A DNA stretch of 64,000 bases, from the NCBI RefSeq assembly GCF_030867145.1, contig NC_134433.1, positions 16,589,896 to 16,653,895 on the forward strand, read 5' to 3'. Made by a program: the position numbers and the translations under genes. Below, piece by piece: positions 54,297 through 62,168 of the stretch. The stretch comes from Opisthocomus hoazin (lineage: Eukaryota > Chordata > Aves > Opisthocomiformes > Opisthocomidae). The stretch's first letter is position 1, and each line of letters begins with the position of its first letter. The notes below the pieces were generated by a model. It worked only from the letters and a program-made list of their open reading frames with translations. It was not told the DNA's origin and did not search any database.

Positions 54297-56735
54297 GTGA
54301 GCGGGGGACGGGGGCGGGGGACGGGGCCGGGGCCGGGCCGGGGCGCGTTCGGTGCGGGGGTTTTGAAGAGAAGCGACCGTGCGCGGAGCCTCCCGCGTGG
54401 TTTAAGGGATCCCGCGGCGCTCGGTACCGAGCCCAGTTGTAGAGACATCGGGGGGGACAAAAGAGCGCAGTGAAGCTCCTGAAATGAAACAATATTTGAC
54501 AATAATTCCGCGCTTGCTGCCCGCCTGGCGACTGGCCTTCTCCGTGGGGCCGTCCGCAGGGCGAGGACAGGGAGTGGCACCGCCGACCGCGGCCCCGGCT
54601 GCCGCTGGGTTTCAGCCGGTGCCCGGCCGTGTGCAGGGTGCTCCCGCCAGCCGAGAGCCCACGGCCCCGGGGCCCGAGGACGGTCCCTGGCGAACCGGCG
54701 GCGTGGCCGATCGCCGCCCCAGCACGGCCTGCCCACGCCCGGTCACGCCTGCCCACGCCCGGCGTCAGCGCAGCCCGGGCCACGCGTGCTCCTGGCTGTG
54801 GCTGTCGCTGCCTCGGCCGCTCCGTGGCCCCGACCGCCGCTCGCGCTCCTGCCAGGGCGTGGACGGGGCTGGTACCGGTGCCGTGCAGCACCGAGTGCGC
54901 TGGGACAAATCCCTGGCTGGGGGGGCGTTGAATGAGCTGCTAGAAGATGATAAACATCACAAAGTCAATCAAACTAATAGCTGGGTAGAAGCTAATCAGT
55001 TCAACTCTCGTCATCAGGATGAGATCAGCTGTGACTTCCCATCCCAGCTTCACATTTGGTGAATTTGTTTTTTGCCATTAAAATTGCCTGTAGAATCACC
55101 CCATTACAGAAACCGTTTTTAATTAATAGTTAACTAGCAACTCTCCATCCCTATCTCTCTGTTCAAAGTCCACCTCAAAGCCATGCTGGAATTTAGATTT
55201 CTGTCATGGAAACCAGCTGCGGCTCGCTAAGCCAAAACCCTTACGTTGCGCGGTGGCAGCCGCAGCAGCGGCCGTGAGCTTGCGGTGCGGCGACGCGCTC
55301 CCAGCCGAGCGAGGCCGCGGGCTCCCCGTGGCGCGGCCAGGCCGGGTCACACCTCCCACGCAGGCACCGCGCGTGCCCGGAGGTGCTGGTGGGATTGAGC
55401 CCACCTCGGCTGGCGACCACAGGGTGCGGAAGAGGGAAATGCGAGAGTTCTTCAGTACCTGCTAATGTCAGGGCGCAGGTCTTCTGCCGTTTGGGTTTCT
55501 TCTGGTAAGAAATGACATTTCAGTACCAGTTTTTGGAAAGCACCTGCGCTTAATGCTGCAGTAATTCTAGAATTGCCCGTAGTGCACGTTTAATACATTC
55601 TTATCGGAAGGGGCTCATCACTTCGGGGGCTTCGGCGACGTGGTCCCCATCAGAGCTGAACTGCGGCGTGAAGCCGTGTGTCCCGAGGTGAAGTCACTTG
55701 ACTTTGGCACAGCAGCGATGGCCTCCCCGACCGCCAGATGAGGGTCATGGTTTTTCCTGTTGCCGCGGACATTCAGGGCATTAATCTGTTCTTCTGTTCT
55801 TCTGAAGCTGACAGACTTGCTGCAGTGGTATGCGGTCACCTTCAGAGACCCCATGATGCTCCAGCCCCCGGAGTGGTTTAAGGCGTTTATCTATTGCGAA
55901 GCCTTCTTGCAGATGCCGTTCTTCCCCGTTGCGGCGTACGCCTTCTTTAAAGGTCGGTACGAAACAAGTGTGAGGAGGTGTCCTGGGCAGCGTTTCTGCG
56001 TAACGCTTGCTTTCAGCACAGCAAAGAAGGTTTATTGGCCTCAAGCAGTTACAGGGCCGTACCCGCAGAGTGCTGGGCTGTTTTCACAAAAAGTTTTGTG
56101 TGAGAAGGCAGCACAGAATGAGGCCTGTCAGAAACGAGACCCTTGACAATCGGCCCTCGTCAGCTGCCGCCATTTCTACATAACCAGCACCGACGTTTGG
56201 CAGCTGGCACGCTTCCACGGCCGGTCACGGTCTGGGTCAAGCCTGTGTACTCATTTCGTTACTTTAAAACTTCTGCGATCACACCATCGTTCTAAATTTC
56301 CATAAAGGTCGATGATTTTCCTCGGTTGCTGCCAGTGCTTACGGTTTTTTCTGCTACCTGTGTGATGTGACCGATGGCTCGTCCTGTCACAGACGTGGCG
56401 GTTAGCGTTCTGTCCACTGAGAAGCCACTGAACCCTGCTTCTTCCAAAACACTTCAATATCGTTTCCGTTCTGCTTCCGTACAGGGGGCTGCAAATGGAT
56501 AAGGACTCCTGCGATTATCTACTCCACCCACGTCGCTACAACTCTGATTGCCATCCTCGCGCACATCCTGTTCCACGATTTCTCCACGTCGGAGCATCTG
56601 GGACCTCAGACGCAGCGCGAGCGCCTCGTTCTGCTCTCTGTCTACGCGCCGTACTTGCTGATACCCCTGCTGATTCTTTTCACCATGCTCTCCAGCCCCC
56701 ACTACAGCCTCGGGGAGAAAAGGAAAAGGAAGTAG
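54180..56735 (+). CDS. TMEM97: TMEM97, sigma-2 receptor / MAC30 (complete, 3 coding exons)
   Basis: TMEM97 is a four-helix ER/endolysosomal membrane protein of the EXPERA family. It regulates NPC1 and cholesterol trafficking and is the sigma-2 receptor. Exons at 54180-54296, 55808-55952 and 56485-56735 join in frame to 170 residues (human 176). TM1 is about residues 9-28 ([10 protein letters not shown]), TM2 63-86 ([14 protein letters not shown]), TM3 97-117 and TM4 138-157 ([13 protein letters not shown]). Acidic residues of the known ligand pocket are kept: D26, D53 and E70 equal human D29, D56 and E73. The C-terminus KRKRK fits the KxKxx ER-retrieval pattern. The three-residue shorter N-terminus and a shorter loop between TM3 and TM4 account for the length difference. 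The ATG was chosen for alignment with the human start. An in-frame upstream ATG at 53,988 lies in promoter sequence. Confidence 0.96.
54297..55807 (+). other. TMEM97: TMEM97 intron 1
   Basis: A 1.5 kb intron from gtgagc to ttctgaag. The first 600 bp continues the CpG island, and a second GC islet is at about 55,240-55,400. No other gene is recognised. Confidence 0.88.
55808..55952 (+). CDS. TMEM97: TMEM97 exon 2 (residues 40-88)
   Basis: Forty-eight codons plus one base, starting [15 protein letters not shown]. The exon holds the second pocket aspartate D53, the glutamate E70 and TM2, and ends AYAFFK plus G. The donor gtcggt is weaker than consensus at +3/+4. Confidence 0.95.
55953..56484 (+). 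other. TMEM97: TMEM97 intron 2
   Basis: A 532-bp intron from gtcggt to cgtacag. Nothing else is recognised in it. Confidence 0.88.
56485..56735 (+). CDS. TMEM97: TMEM97 exon 3 (residues 88-170)
   Basis: The exon starts with [16 protein letters not shown], equal to GSCKWIRTP in human. It carries TM3 and TM4, then the basic tail KRKRK and TAG at 56733-56735. Confidence 0.95.
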
Positions 56736-57480
56736 TGGGCTGCACACCCCCCTGGCCTGGCTTGGATTCGGACCCTGCGCTGCCGCAGTCCTCGGGCCAA
56801 ACATCTGCCTCGTGGCGCTGGCTGCAGCCGCTCTTCCCACAGCACCTGGCTCCCACAAGGAGAACTCGAGTGGGGTTGAGGTCCCCACTCTCCTTCAGCC
56901 AGGGACGGCTTTGGCAGCGGTCACCCACGTGAGCAGTCCCTGGGGATTCTGGGGGGACCTCGCTCCTCTCCCACTCGCGGCTCTGCGCGGTACGGCCGGG
57001 ACGGGAAAATGAACTTCCAGCCGTTTGATGGGGGCGGGACTACGGCCGATACTTTCTGTCAAGGTCCCTTTTCCAAGATGCCTGGTAGAGAACCACTGAA
57101 GTGAGAAATTTGTCTTCCAAGAGCATCTGCAAAATCCATAACCGATCATGTGCAGGGCTGCAGAGCTGCTCCTTTGAGGCATTCCAAATCGTGTAATAAT
57201 TCTGAACTTCCTCGCCCCTTCCTTTAAAATTTCACCTTCCTTTGCTCTGCTTCGATTTTGACTAATTGTAAATGTCTGATTGGTGATAAATGTGCCAAAA
57301 TCTGGATTTCTGCGTGCTGTGTCACCTTGGTTTGACAATGAGGCATACTTCCTCCAGGATTCCGAAGTACTTCAGGAGCTGTAGACAAGGCTTTGTAAAT
57401 TTTCTCTCATCCCTGACATCACTTTTAGTATGGAAATACGTAACTATGAAGGCATTAAACTGCACTCAATCTTCTTAAGG
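56736..57480 (+). other. TMEM97: TMEM97 3'UTR (end uncertain)
   Basis: Sequence downstream of the stop with no AATAAA. The best signal is ATTAAA at 57454-57459, followed by a G/T-rich stretch (gagtgtgagagcg). The transcript could run further, to near 58,150 where gtgtgttgtgtct follows a weak ataaaa. Confidence 0.45.
57454..57459 (+). terminator. TMEM97: Candidate TMEM97 poly(A) signal ATTAAA
   Basis: The second-commonest poly(A) hexamer, about 720 nt past the TMEM97 stop, with G/U-rich sequence about 40 nt downstream. No canonical AATAAA exists between stop and this site. Confidence 0.4.
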
Positions 57481-58255
57481 GCATAAGAGGAACTTAAAAT
57501 GAGTGTGAGAGCGTAGATAGGTCACACAGTAAATCTATGCAGAAGTTACAGTAAACAAAACTTACTGCTGACAGAAATTCTGGGGTGGTCTGTTTGGGTT
57601 TTTAAAGTTCTCAGTCTGATCTGCAAGAATCAGACTCGGAGACGTGCGTAAGACTGCCGGTCACCAGGAAGGCTCTTCAGGCGCTGCCTCTGCATTTCAG
57701 CGCTTCACCGGCGTTAAACCGAAGCCTTCCACGGCTCTGGCAGGGCCGGCGTTTGCCTGGTGGCTTGGCTAAAGCCAGGCAGAACACGCTTCTGTCTGCA
57801 CTTCAGCGCCAGGCTTGAGGTTAGATCCCAGGCGTTCCGTTCTGGAACGTCACACGCGCCGTCACAGTTCGTATACGGTGCTGGTGTCGCTCAGAAAGGT
57901 TTCTCTCATCAGTCTGCTGCTGTCGCCAGCGGTGCCCGTGAAGGAATTCACCTCCGTCATTGCCCCCTGCACGGACGAACCTCAGGCATAGTCTAAAGGT
58001 CCCAACTCTGCCGTATTCTCCGCTTTTTTGTGGGTCTGTAACTGATCGTTCTGTTTGTCATAAATTTCTGGGTTTTGTCCTAACTCTATAGAAAAAATAA
58101 TGTGGTCAATATAGATAAAAGTTACCACTGCTTGTGTGTTGTGTCTTTACAGACATGACAAACACTACCTCAGGAACACTGCGGTGACTGTCCAGGAGCC
58201 GTGAACGCTTCAGTTCGAAAATAACGTAGCAGAAGCAACTGATTCTGGTGTATCC
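57481..58255. other. TMEM97/IFT20 convergent intergenic interval
   Basis: Roughly 0.8 kb lies between the inferred 3' ends of TMEM97 (plus) and IFT20 (minus). No open frame, repeat family or RNA gene is recognised. Part of it may be extended 3'UTR of TMEM97. Confidence 0.6.
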
Positions 58256-58604
58256 AGAAAGTCTGAAAACAATAATTTATTTCCTGATTTCTTTGAAAGA
58301 GCTGTACAATGCAAAAAGGGAGAGACATAACATAGCAACAGCAGTATTAATTTAACTATAATCTGAATTAGAACTACTGACTGTACAAAACTGCTATAAA
58401 ATCAAGGGACAGAACAGTCTTTACAGCTGTTGGAAAGCCTCCTTATTGCCACTTGTAGTGTAACTCACACTGAATTAAAAGACACTTCCATGTGTACAAA
58501 CCATCTCTTCATTCATACACAGTGAAAAATTGCATATTTTTGAAACTCTCAAGATTCTGGAATGGTCAAGTTTCCAAGTCAGTTTGTTTTTATCTTAAAA
58601 TCCT
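58256..58604 (-). other. IFT20: IFT20 3'UTR
   Basis: An AT-rich stretch between the IFT20 stop and its AATAAA. Its end is inferred from the signal. No repeats are recognised. Confidence 0.6.
58276..58281 (-). terminator. IFT20: IFT20 poly(A) signal AATAAA (minus strand)
   Basis: tttatt on the plus strand reads AATAAA on the minus strand, about 325 nt past the IFT20 stop. That is a normal 3'UTR length for this small gene. Confidence 0.65.
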
Positions 58605-58686
58605 CTATTTCTGAAAAATGAACTGGTCAATGAATTCGTTCTGGTCTGCTTCAATTTTGCACAGAGTCTCGTACTCTATTCGGTAT
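58605..58686 (-). CDS. IFT20: IFT20 exon 4, C-terminus and stop
   Basis: One base completes Arg106. Then [20 protein letters not shown] runs to FQK and TAG (58607-58605 on the minus strand). It ends the coiled coil and the protein at 132 residues. Confidence 0.96.
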
Positions 58687-61082
58687 CTGAAAGAAAAGAC
58701 ACCCGGCGGTTACCAGCGGCCCCGCGCTCGGCGGTTCAGGACAGCGCTCGCGGGTCTGCGCCGGAGGGCAGTCCGGCTACGCCGGCTGCACAGCGGCGCC
58801 TGCCCGAGCCAGAGCGTGGCACGCTGCTGCAGCTTTACTCCGTCCTCCAGCTGCACGAGCTCGCGCTGCCTCTGCCCAGGCACAGCGTGGCCGGAGACGA
58901 ACCCCCCCGGGGAGCGGCAGGCAGGGCCCTGGGTCTCGTGGCTCTGCACGGTTCTGCGCGCGCTGTGTGCAGGAGCAGGCACCTCCCCTGCAGACGGACT
59001 GTTGGAACCAGCTGAGACAGCGGCCTGCAGCCAAGCACGGTGCCGAGAGCGACCTTTCAGCCTACGTAATGCCCCAAAAGTATTTAACAGAGAACTTACC
59101 TTTCCAGCTGCATCTTTTTCTCCGCTATTAAAGCCTGCAGTTGCTGTTCCTGAGCTTCTCTTTGCTTTGCTATAGACTTCAGCAAATTTCGTGCACCAAT
59201 GGCCTGCCAACAGAGGACAGTCAGTCACGTAGCTGAATTGGAATTTATTTTTTTAAGCCTTTTCACAACTAGCGGGTTGATTTTGAAGTGTTCCAGCCAC
59301 GCTAACGATAAAGGAGGGTGACATCTGACTACTGAATGGTTGGTGGGACGGGGAAACGCTCCCTGCGGTGGGCGGGCAGATGAAGGCATCTGAGACTTCC
59401 TTCAGACTCAAGATGTTCCTAACGGCCCGCAACAACGTCACTGGCTCCTCTGGAAATACCAGCTGGGCACTGGTGACTGCAGATAGACAGGCTCTGGTTA
59501 AAATTTTTTCCCCCAGGAAAAATAAGGAAAAAAGTAATTACCTACAATTGTGCTAAGCATTAATTTCTATTTCCACAAGAACATGGGAAAAAAAACCCCA
59601 CACCACTTGGTGACACGCAAAAATACATCAGGAAAATTTCAAAGGTAGTTATAGAGCTATCCACTGATCTGGTGTTTGGAAAGCCCTCCTCCTCCTCCTC
59701 CTCCTCCTCCTCCTCCTCCTCCTCCTCCTCCTCCTCCTCCTCCTCCTCCCAGAGCCTCTCCTGCCTCTTGGGGACAAAGTTTGACAAATGGAGGGAATGA
59801 TTAAAACGATACATATTCTGTTTATGTGCAAATGTACAGATAAGCAGCAACAGCAGGGCTGTGACACACAGGAGTCGTGGCACTGAGTGCGCCCGTGGAA
59901 GTCTTCGAGACGTTAATATCAGCTGGAGAGCCCCGTGCTCTCACTGCAGACAGACAGACGTTAACCCCTGGCTGAGATCGCTCCTGCTGTAAGGAGGGAG
60001 TAGAGATCTGGCTTTCACGCACAGCAGGGAGCAGAGAACATGACAAGCCAGTAATTAATGGCACTGTACCTTCATCTTCTCACTTTCAGCAGCTTTTGCC
60101 AGTTGATCAACGAGTTCAATTAAGCTGCCCACTATTTTTTGAAATTCTACTATTTCTGCAAAGAAAAAAAATGTTAAGTAATATTCACAAGGCCCCTAAA
60201 GAAGACTGATGCTTCTGCTACGAGCTAAACTTCTTAGATGCGGCTTAGATTTTTAGAGTCACAGAATCACAGAATGGTGAAGGTTGGAAAAGACCTCTGA
60301 GATCACCACGTCCAGCCGTCACCCCAGCTCCCCCATGCCTGCTAAACCATGTCCCCAGGGGCCACATCCACACGTTTCTGACCCCCCCAGGGCTGGGGAC
60401 CCCCCCGCTGCCCTGGGCAGCTGCTCCAAGGCCCGACCGCTCTTTCTGCACAGAAATTTGTCCCCATCTCCGCTCTGACCCTCCCCTGCCGCAGCTCGAG
60501 GCCATCGCCTCTCGTCCCATCGCTGGTCACCGCGGAGCAGAGACCACCCCCCCCCCCCCGCCCCCTCCTCTCAGGGAGCTGCGGAGCCATGAGGCCCCCC
60601 CTCAGCCTCTCCCCTCCAGCCTGAGCAGCCCCCGCTCCCCGGGCCTCGCTCCCCCGCCCCGCTGCCCTGCCCCGGCCACCCCCAGCCCCTCCCTGTCCCT
60701 CCCGTAGCGGGGGGCTGCGAACCGCCGCGCCCTAGGACCGCCCTCGCTGCGGGACGGGGGAGGAAAGCGTCCCGCGGAGCCCCCGCAGCCCGCCGGGCCC
60801 CGCTGCGGCCCGGCCGCTCCCGCGGCGCTGAGGGGCCTCGGCCGGGCCGGGGTGCGGAGAGGGGGGGTGTGGGTCCCGGGCCGGGGGTCCCGAACGCAGG
60901 GCGGGGGGGGGTTGGGGGAGGCCGTGCCGGGGTGCGGGGCGCCGGCGGGACTCACTGCCCAGGAAGGCCCGGCACTCCTCGCGGAGCTGCGCCGTTCGCT
61001 GCGCCGCCTCGGGCTCCAGCACCCGCAGCTTGTTCAGCTCGTCAAAGTGCAGACCCGCCGCGCCCAGCGCCGCCCGCGCCAT
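58605..61082 (-). CDS. IFT20: IFT20, intraflagellar transport protein 20 (complete, 4 coding exons)
   Basis: IFT20 is the small IFT-B subunit that shuttles between Golgi (bound to GMAP210) and cilium, and is needed for ciliary membrane cargo sorting. Minus-strand exons 61082-60956, 60155-60070, 59203-59100 and 58686-58605 join in frame to 132 residues, exactly the human length. Landmarks are [14 protein letters not shown] (9-22), [16 protein letters not shown], the coiled-coil part [21 protein letters not shown] (about 72-92) and the end [11 protein letters not shown]. The coiled coil spans roughly residues 70-115. Residues 24-42 differ from human mainly by K to R and V/T/Q to A changes, which fits the extreme GC content of exon 1. 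The gene is divergent with TNFAIP1 from a shared CpG island and converges on TMEM97. The start ATG is the one aligned with the human start. Confidence 0.96.
58687..59099 (-). other. IFT20: IFT20 intron 3
   Basis: A 413-bp intron from gtaagt to tctttcag on the minus strand. Its middle is GC-rich. No repeat family or other gene is recognised, and the long frames crossing it are compositional. Confidence 0.88.
59100..59203 (-). CDS. IFT20: IFT20 exon 3 (residues 72-106)
   Basis: Thirty-four codons plus two bases of Arg106: [18 protein letters not shown] through KKMQLE. It forms the main coiled-coil stretch. The flanking sites are ttggcag and gtaagt on the minus strand. Confidence 0.96.
59204..60069 (-). 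other. IFT20: IFT20 intron 2
   Basis: An 866-bp intron from gtacag to ttggcag. It contains a (CCT)n/(AGG)n microsatellite at 59685-59749. Glu- or Arg-rich open frames over the repeat are artefacts. Confidence 0.88.
59685..59749 (-). repeat. (AGG)n microsatellite, about 21 copies
   Basis: An uninterrupted CCT repeat on the plus strand, so (AGG)n in the IFT20 pre-mRNA. Pure purine/pyrimidine mirror symmetry allows triplex DNA, and GGA repeats can form G-quadruplexes. Confidence 0.97.
60070..60155 (-). CDS. IFT20: IFT20 exon 2 (residues 43-71)
   Basis: Twenty-eight codons after the two bases completing Lys43: [20 protein letters not shown] through ESEKMK. It is flanked by ttgcag and gtacag on the minus strand and closely matches mammalian IFT20. 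Confidence 0.96.
60156..60955 (-). other. IFT20: IFT20 intron 1
   Basis: An 800-bp intron from gtgagt to ctttgcag on the minus strand. More than half is a CR1 copy in the same orientation as IFT20 (about 60,260-60,690). The part next to exon 1 is CpG island. Confidence 0.88.
60260..60690 (-). mobile_element. CR1 LINE fragment in IFT20 intron 1
   Basis: The low-coordinate end is tcacagaatcacagaatggt, the reversed CR1 3' terminus. The usual 3' sequence follows (ggttggaaaagacctctga), then a diverged GC-rich version of the reverse transcriptase C-terminal region. Many G/C runs (for example C13 near 60,547) and substitutions show decay. The 5' boundary blends into the CpG island and is approximate. 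Confidence 0.85.
60956..61082 (-). CDS. IFT20: IFT20 exon 1 (residues 1-43)
   Basis: On the minus strand, ATG at 61082-61080 opens [20 protein letters not shown] and continues to ECRAFLG plus one base. The donor is gtgagt. The exon is GC-rich and sits in the bidirectional CpG island. Confidence 0.95.
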
Positions 61083-61103
61083 CCCCAGGCCCCGCACGGC
61101 CCC

Positions 61104-61117
61104 GCTGCCACGGCGAC
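61104..61117 (-). promoter_or_regulatory. RFX X-box-like motif upstream of IFT20
   Basis: The minus strand reads gtcgccgtggcagc, matching 12 of 14 positions of the X-box GTYGCCATGGCAAC. It lies 22-35 bp upstream of the IFT20 ATG. X-boxes drive ciliary genes through RFX factors, so the position suits IFT20. This is motif evidence only, in GC-rich sequence. Confidence 0.5.
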
Positions 61118-61149
61118 GGCGCGCGCTGCCGCGGGGCAGGCTGGGAGCG

Positions 61150-61221
61150 GCGCGGGGAGCGCTTCCGGGTCGCGGCTCCCGGCGGAGGAAGGGAGCTCCG
61201 CGGCGGGGCCGAGGGCGGCGG
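61150..61221 (+). other. TNFAIP1: Presumed TNFAIP1 non-coding exon 1 (3' end)
   Basis: A good donor, cgg|gtgagc, at 61221/61222 lies in the CpG island on the TNFAIP1 strand, with no coding frame. It is a likely end of the 5'UTR exon. The start is a guess. Confidence 0.4.
61162..61168 (-). promoter_or_regulatory. ETS-type CCGGAAG site
   Basis: cttccgg on the plus strand (CCGGAAG on the minus) lies between the divergent IFT20 and presumed TNFAIP1 starts. ETS sites are frequent in bidirectional CpG-island promoters. Confidence 0.4.
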
Positions 61222-61614
61222 GTGAGCGGCGGGGTCCGGTCCGGCCCGGCCCGGGCCGACTCTCCCTGCTCCTCCGGGCGCCGCGGCCGGGCGGGACCGG
61301 GGTGGCGGGAGGCCGGCGGGACCCAGCGGGGGGGGCCGGGGGGCTCGGGCCCGGCCCGCGGAGGGCGGCTGCGGGGGGTTCCCCGCTCAGACCGCTGCTT
61401 TCCGGGGCTGCCGGGAGGAGGGGGACCCCGCGCCGGTCCCTCCCGCGCCGGCGGTGCGGTGGCAGCTGGCGGCAGAGGCCGCGGCCCGAGGGAGCTCGGC
61501 TCCGGCGAACGGCGGCTGGCGGGGCCGCAGCGCTCAGGCCGAAGCCGCCCGCTGGCTGCCGAAGCTCGCTGCGCTGCGGGGTGCGGGGGGTGAGAGCAGG
61601 GCGGGACCCCGGGG

Positions 61615-61642
61615 CGGACGGACGGACGGACGGACGGACGGA
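61615..61642 (+). repeat. (CGGA)7 tetranucleotide repeat
   Basis: Seven perfect copies of CGGA in the CpG island on the TNFAIP1 side. Each unit carries one CpG. Confidence 0.95.
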
Positions 61643-61959
61643 GCCCTGTCCCCGTGCGCCGAGGGCCCGGCGGCGGGGCGGGCTGGCTCCCCGGGGCCGG
61701 GCGCTGGCCGGGCGGGACGGCGCGCTGCGGGGCTGGGGCGGCTGCTGGCTGGCTGCCCCGCAGCCCTTCGCCGCTCTGCTGCGGTAACTCCCGTCTCGCC
61801 CCACGCCGTGGCCCTGCCGCGCCGCTGCTGCCCCCCAGCGGCCGGGCTGACGCTGCCGCGGGCGCCGGTCTGCTCCTGGGCTGCTCCGCTCCAGGGGCGC
61901 GGCTGGAGAACGCGGCGCCCGGCCCAGGCGCGGGCTGACGTTTGCTGCCGCGTGTTGTG

Positions 61960-62168
61960 GAGAGTCTGTACCGTGAGGGTGGTGAAAGACCGGAGCGGGC
62001 TGCCCGGAGAGGGGGTGGAGGCCCCATCCCTGGAAACATTCAAGGCCAGGTTGGACAGGGCTCTGAGCACCCTGATCTCGTTAGCGGTGTCCCTGCTCGC
62101 TGCGGGGGGGTTGGGCTAGATGACTTCTGGGGGTCCCTTCCGACCCCAAACTTCCTATGATTCTGTGG
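61960..62168 (+). mobile_element. CR1 LINE 3' tail, sense strand, in TNFAIP1 intron 1
   Basis: The sequence encodes the reverse transcriptase C-terminal signature [20 protein letters not shown] and continues with the CR1 3'UTR. It ends tatgattctgtgg, the CR1 terminal repeat. It is a short 5'-truncated copy in the TNFAIP1 orientation. Confidence 0.9.

Larger units (their letters stand above)
53640..54480. promoter_or_regulatory. TMEM97: TMEM97 CpG-island promoter region
   Basis: An unbroken GC- and CpG-rich segment that spans the TMEM97 start codon and exon 1. It carries multiple GGGCGG Sp1-type boxes. No TATA box was seen, as expected for a housekeeping gene. The transcription start cannot be fixed from sequence. 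Confidence 0.75.
60700..61950. promoter_or_regulatory. IFT20-TNFAIP1 bidirectional CpG-island promoter
   Basis: A dense GC/CpG segment over IFT20 exon 1 and the presumed TNFAIP1 non-coding exon 1. It includes an RFX X-box-like site at 61104-61117 and an ETS-type cttccgg at 61162-61168. No TATA box was seen. Many long open frames on both strands here are products of composition. Confidence 0.8.

Noticed and set aside
53614-54891. 425-codon open frame on the minus strand
   Set aside because: It runs antisense through the TMEM97 CpG island and exon 1. Its Pro/Arg/Ala/Gly content is what stop-poor GC-rich DNA gives, and no domain is recognisable.
59560-59883. Poly-Glu and poly-Arg proteins on the minus strand
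   Set aside because: These are translations of the (AGG)n microsatellite inside an IFT20 intron.
60852-61787. 311-codon plus-strand open frame in the CpG island
   Set aside because: It overlaps IFT20 exon 1 antisense and has compositional sequence only. The TNFAIP1 start is at 63622.
60732-62039. 435-codon open frame on the minus strand
   Set aside because: Only the part equal to IFT20 exon 1 is real coding sequence. The rest is promoter and CR1-edge DNA, and the exon ends at a clear gtgagt donor.
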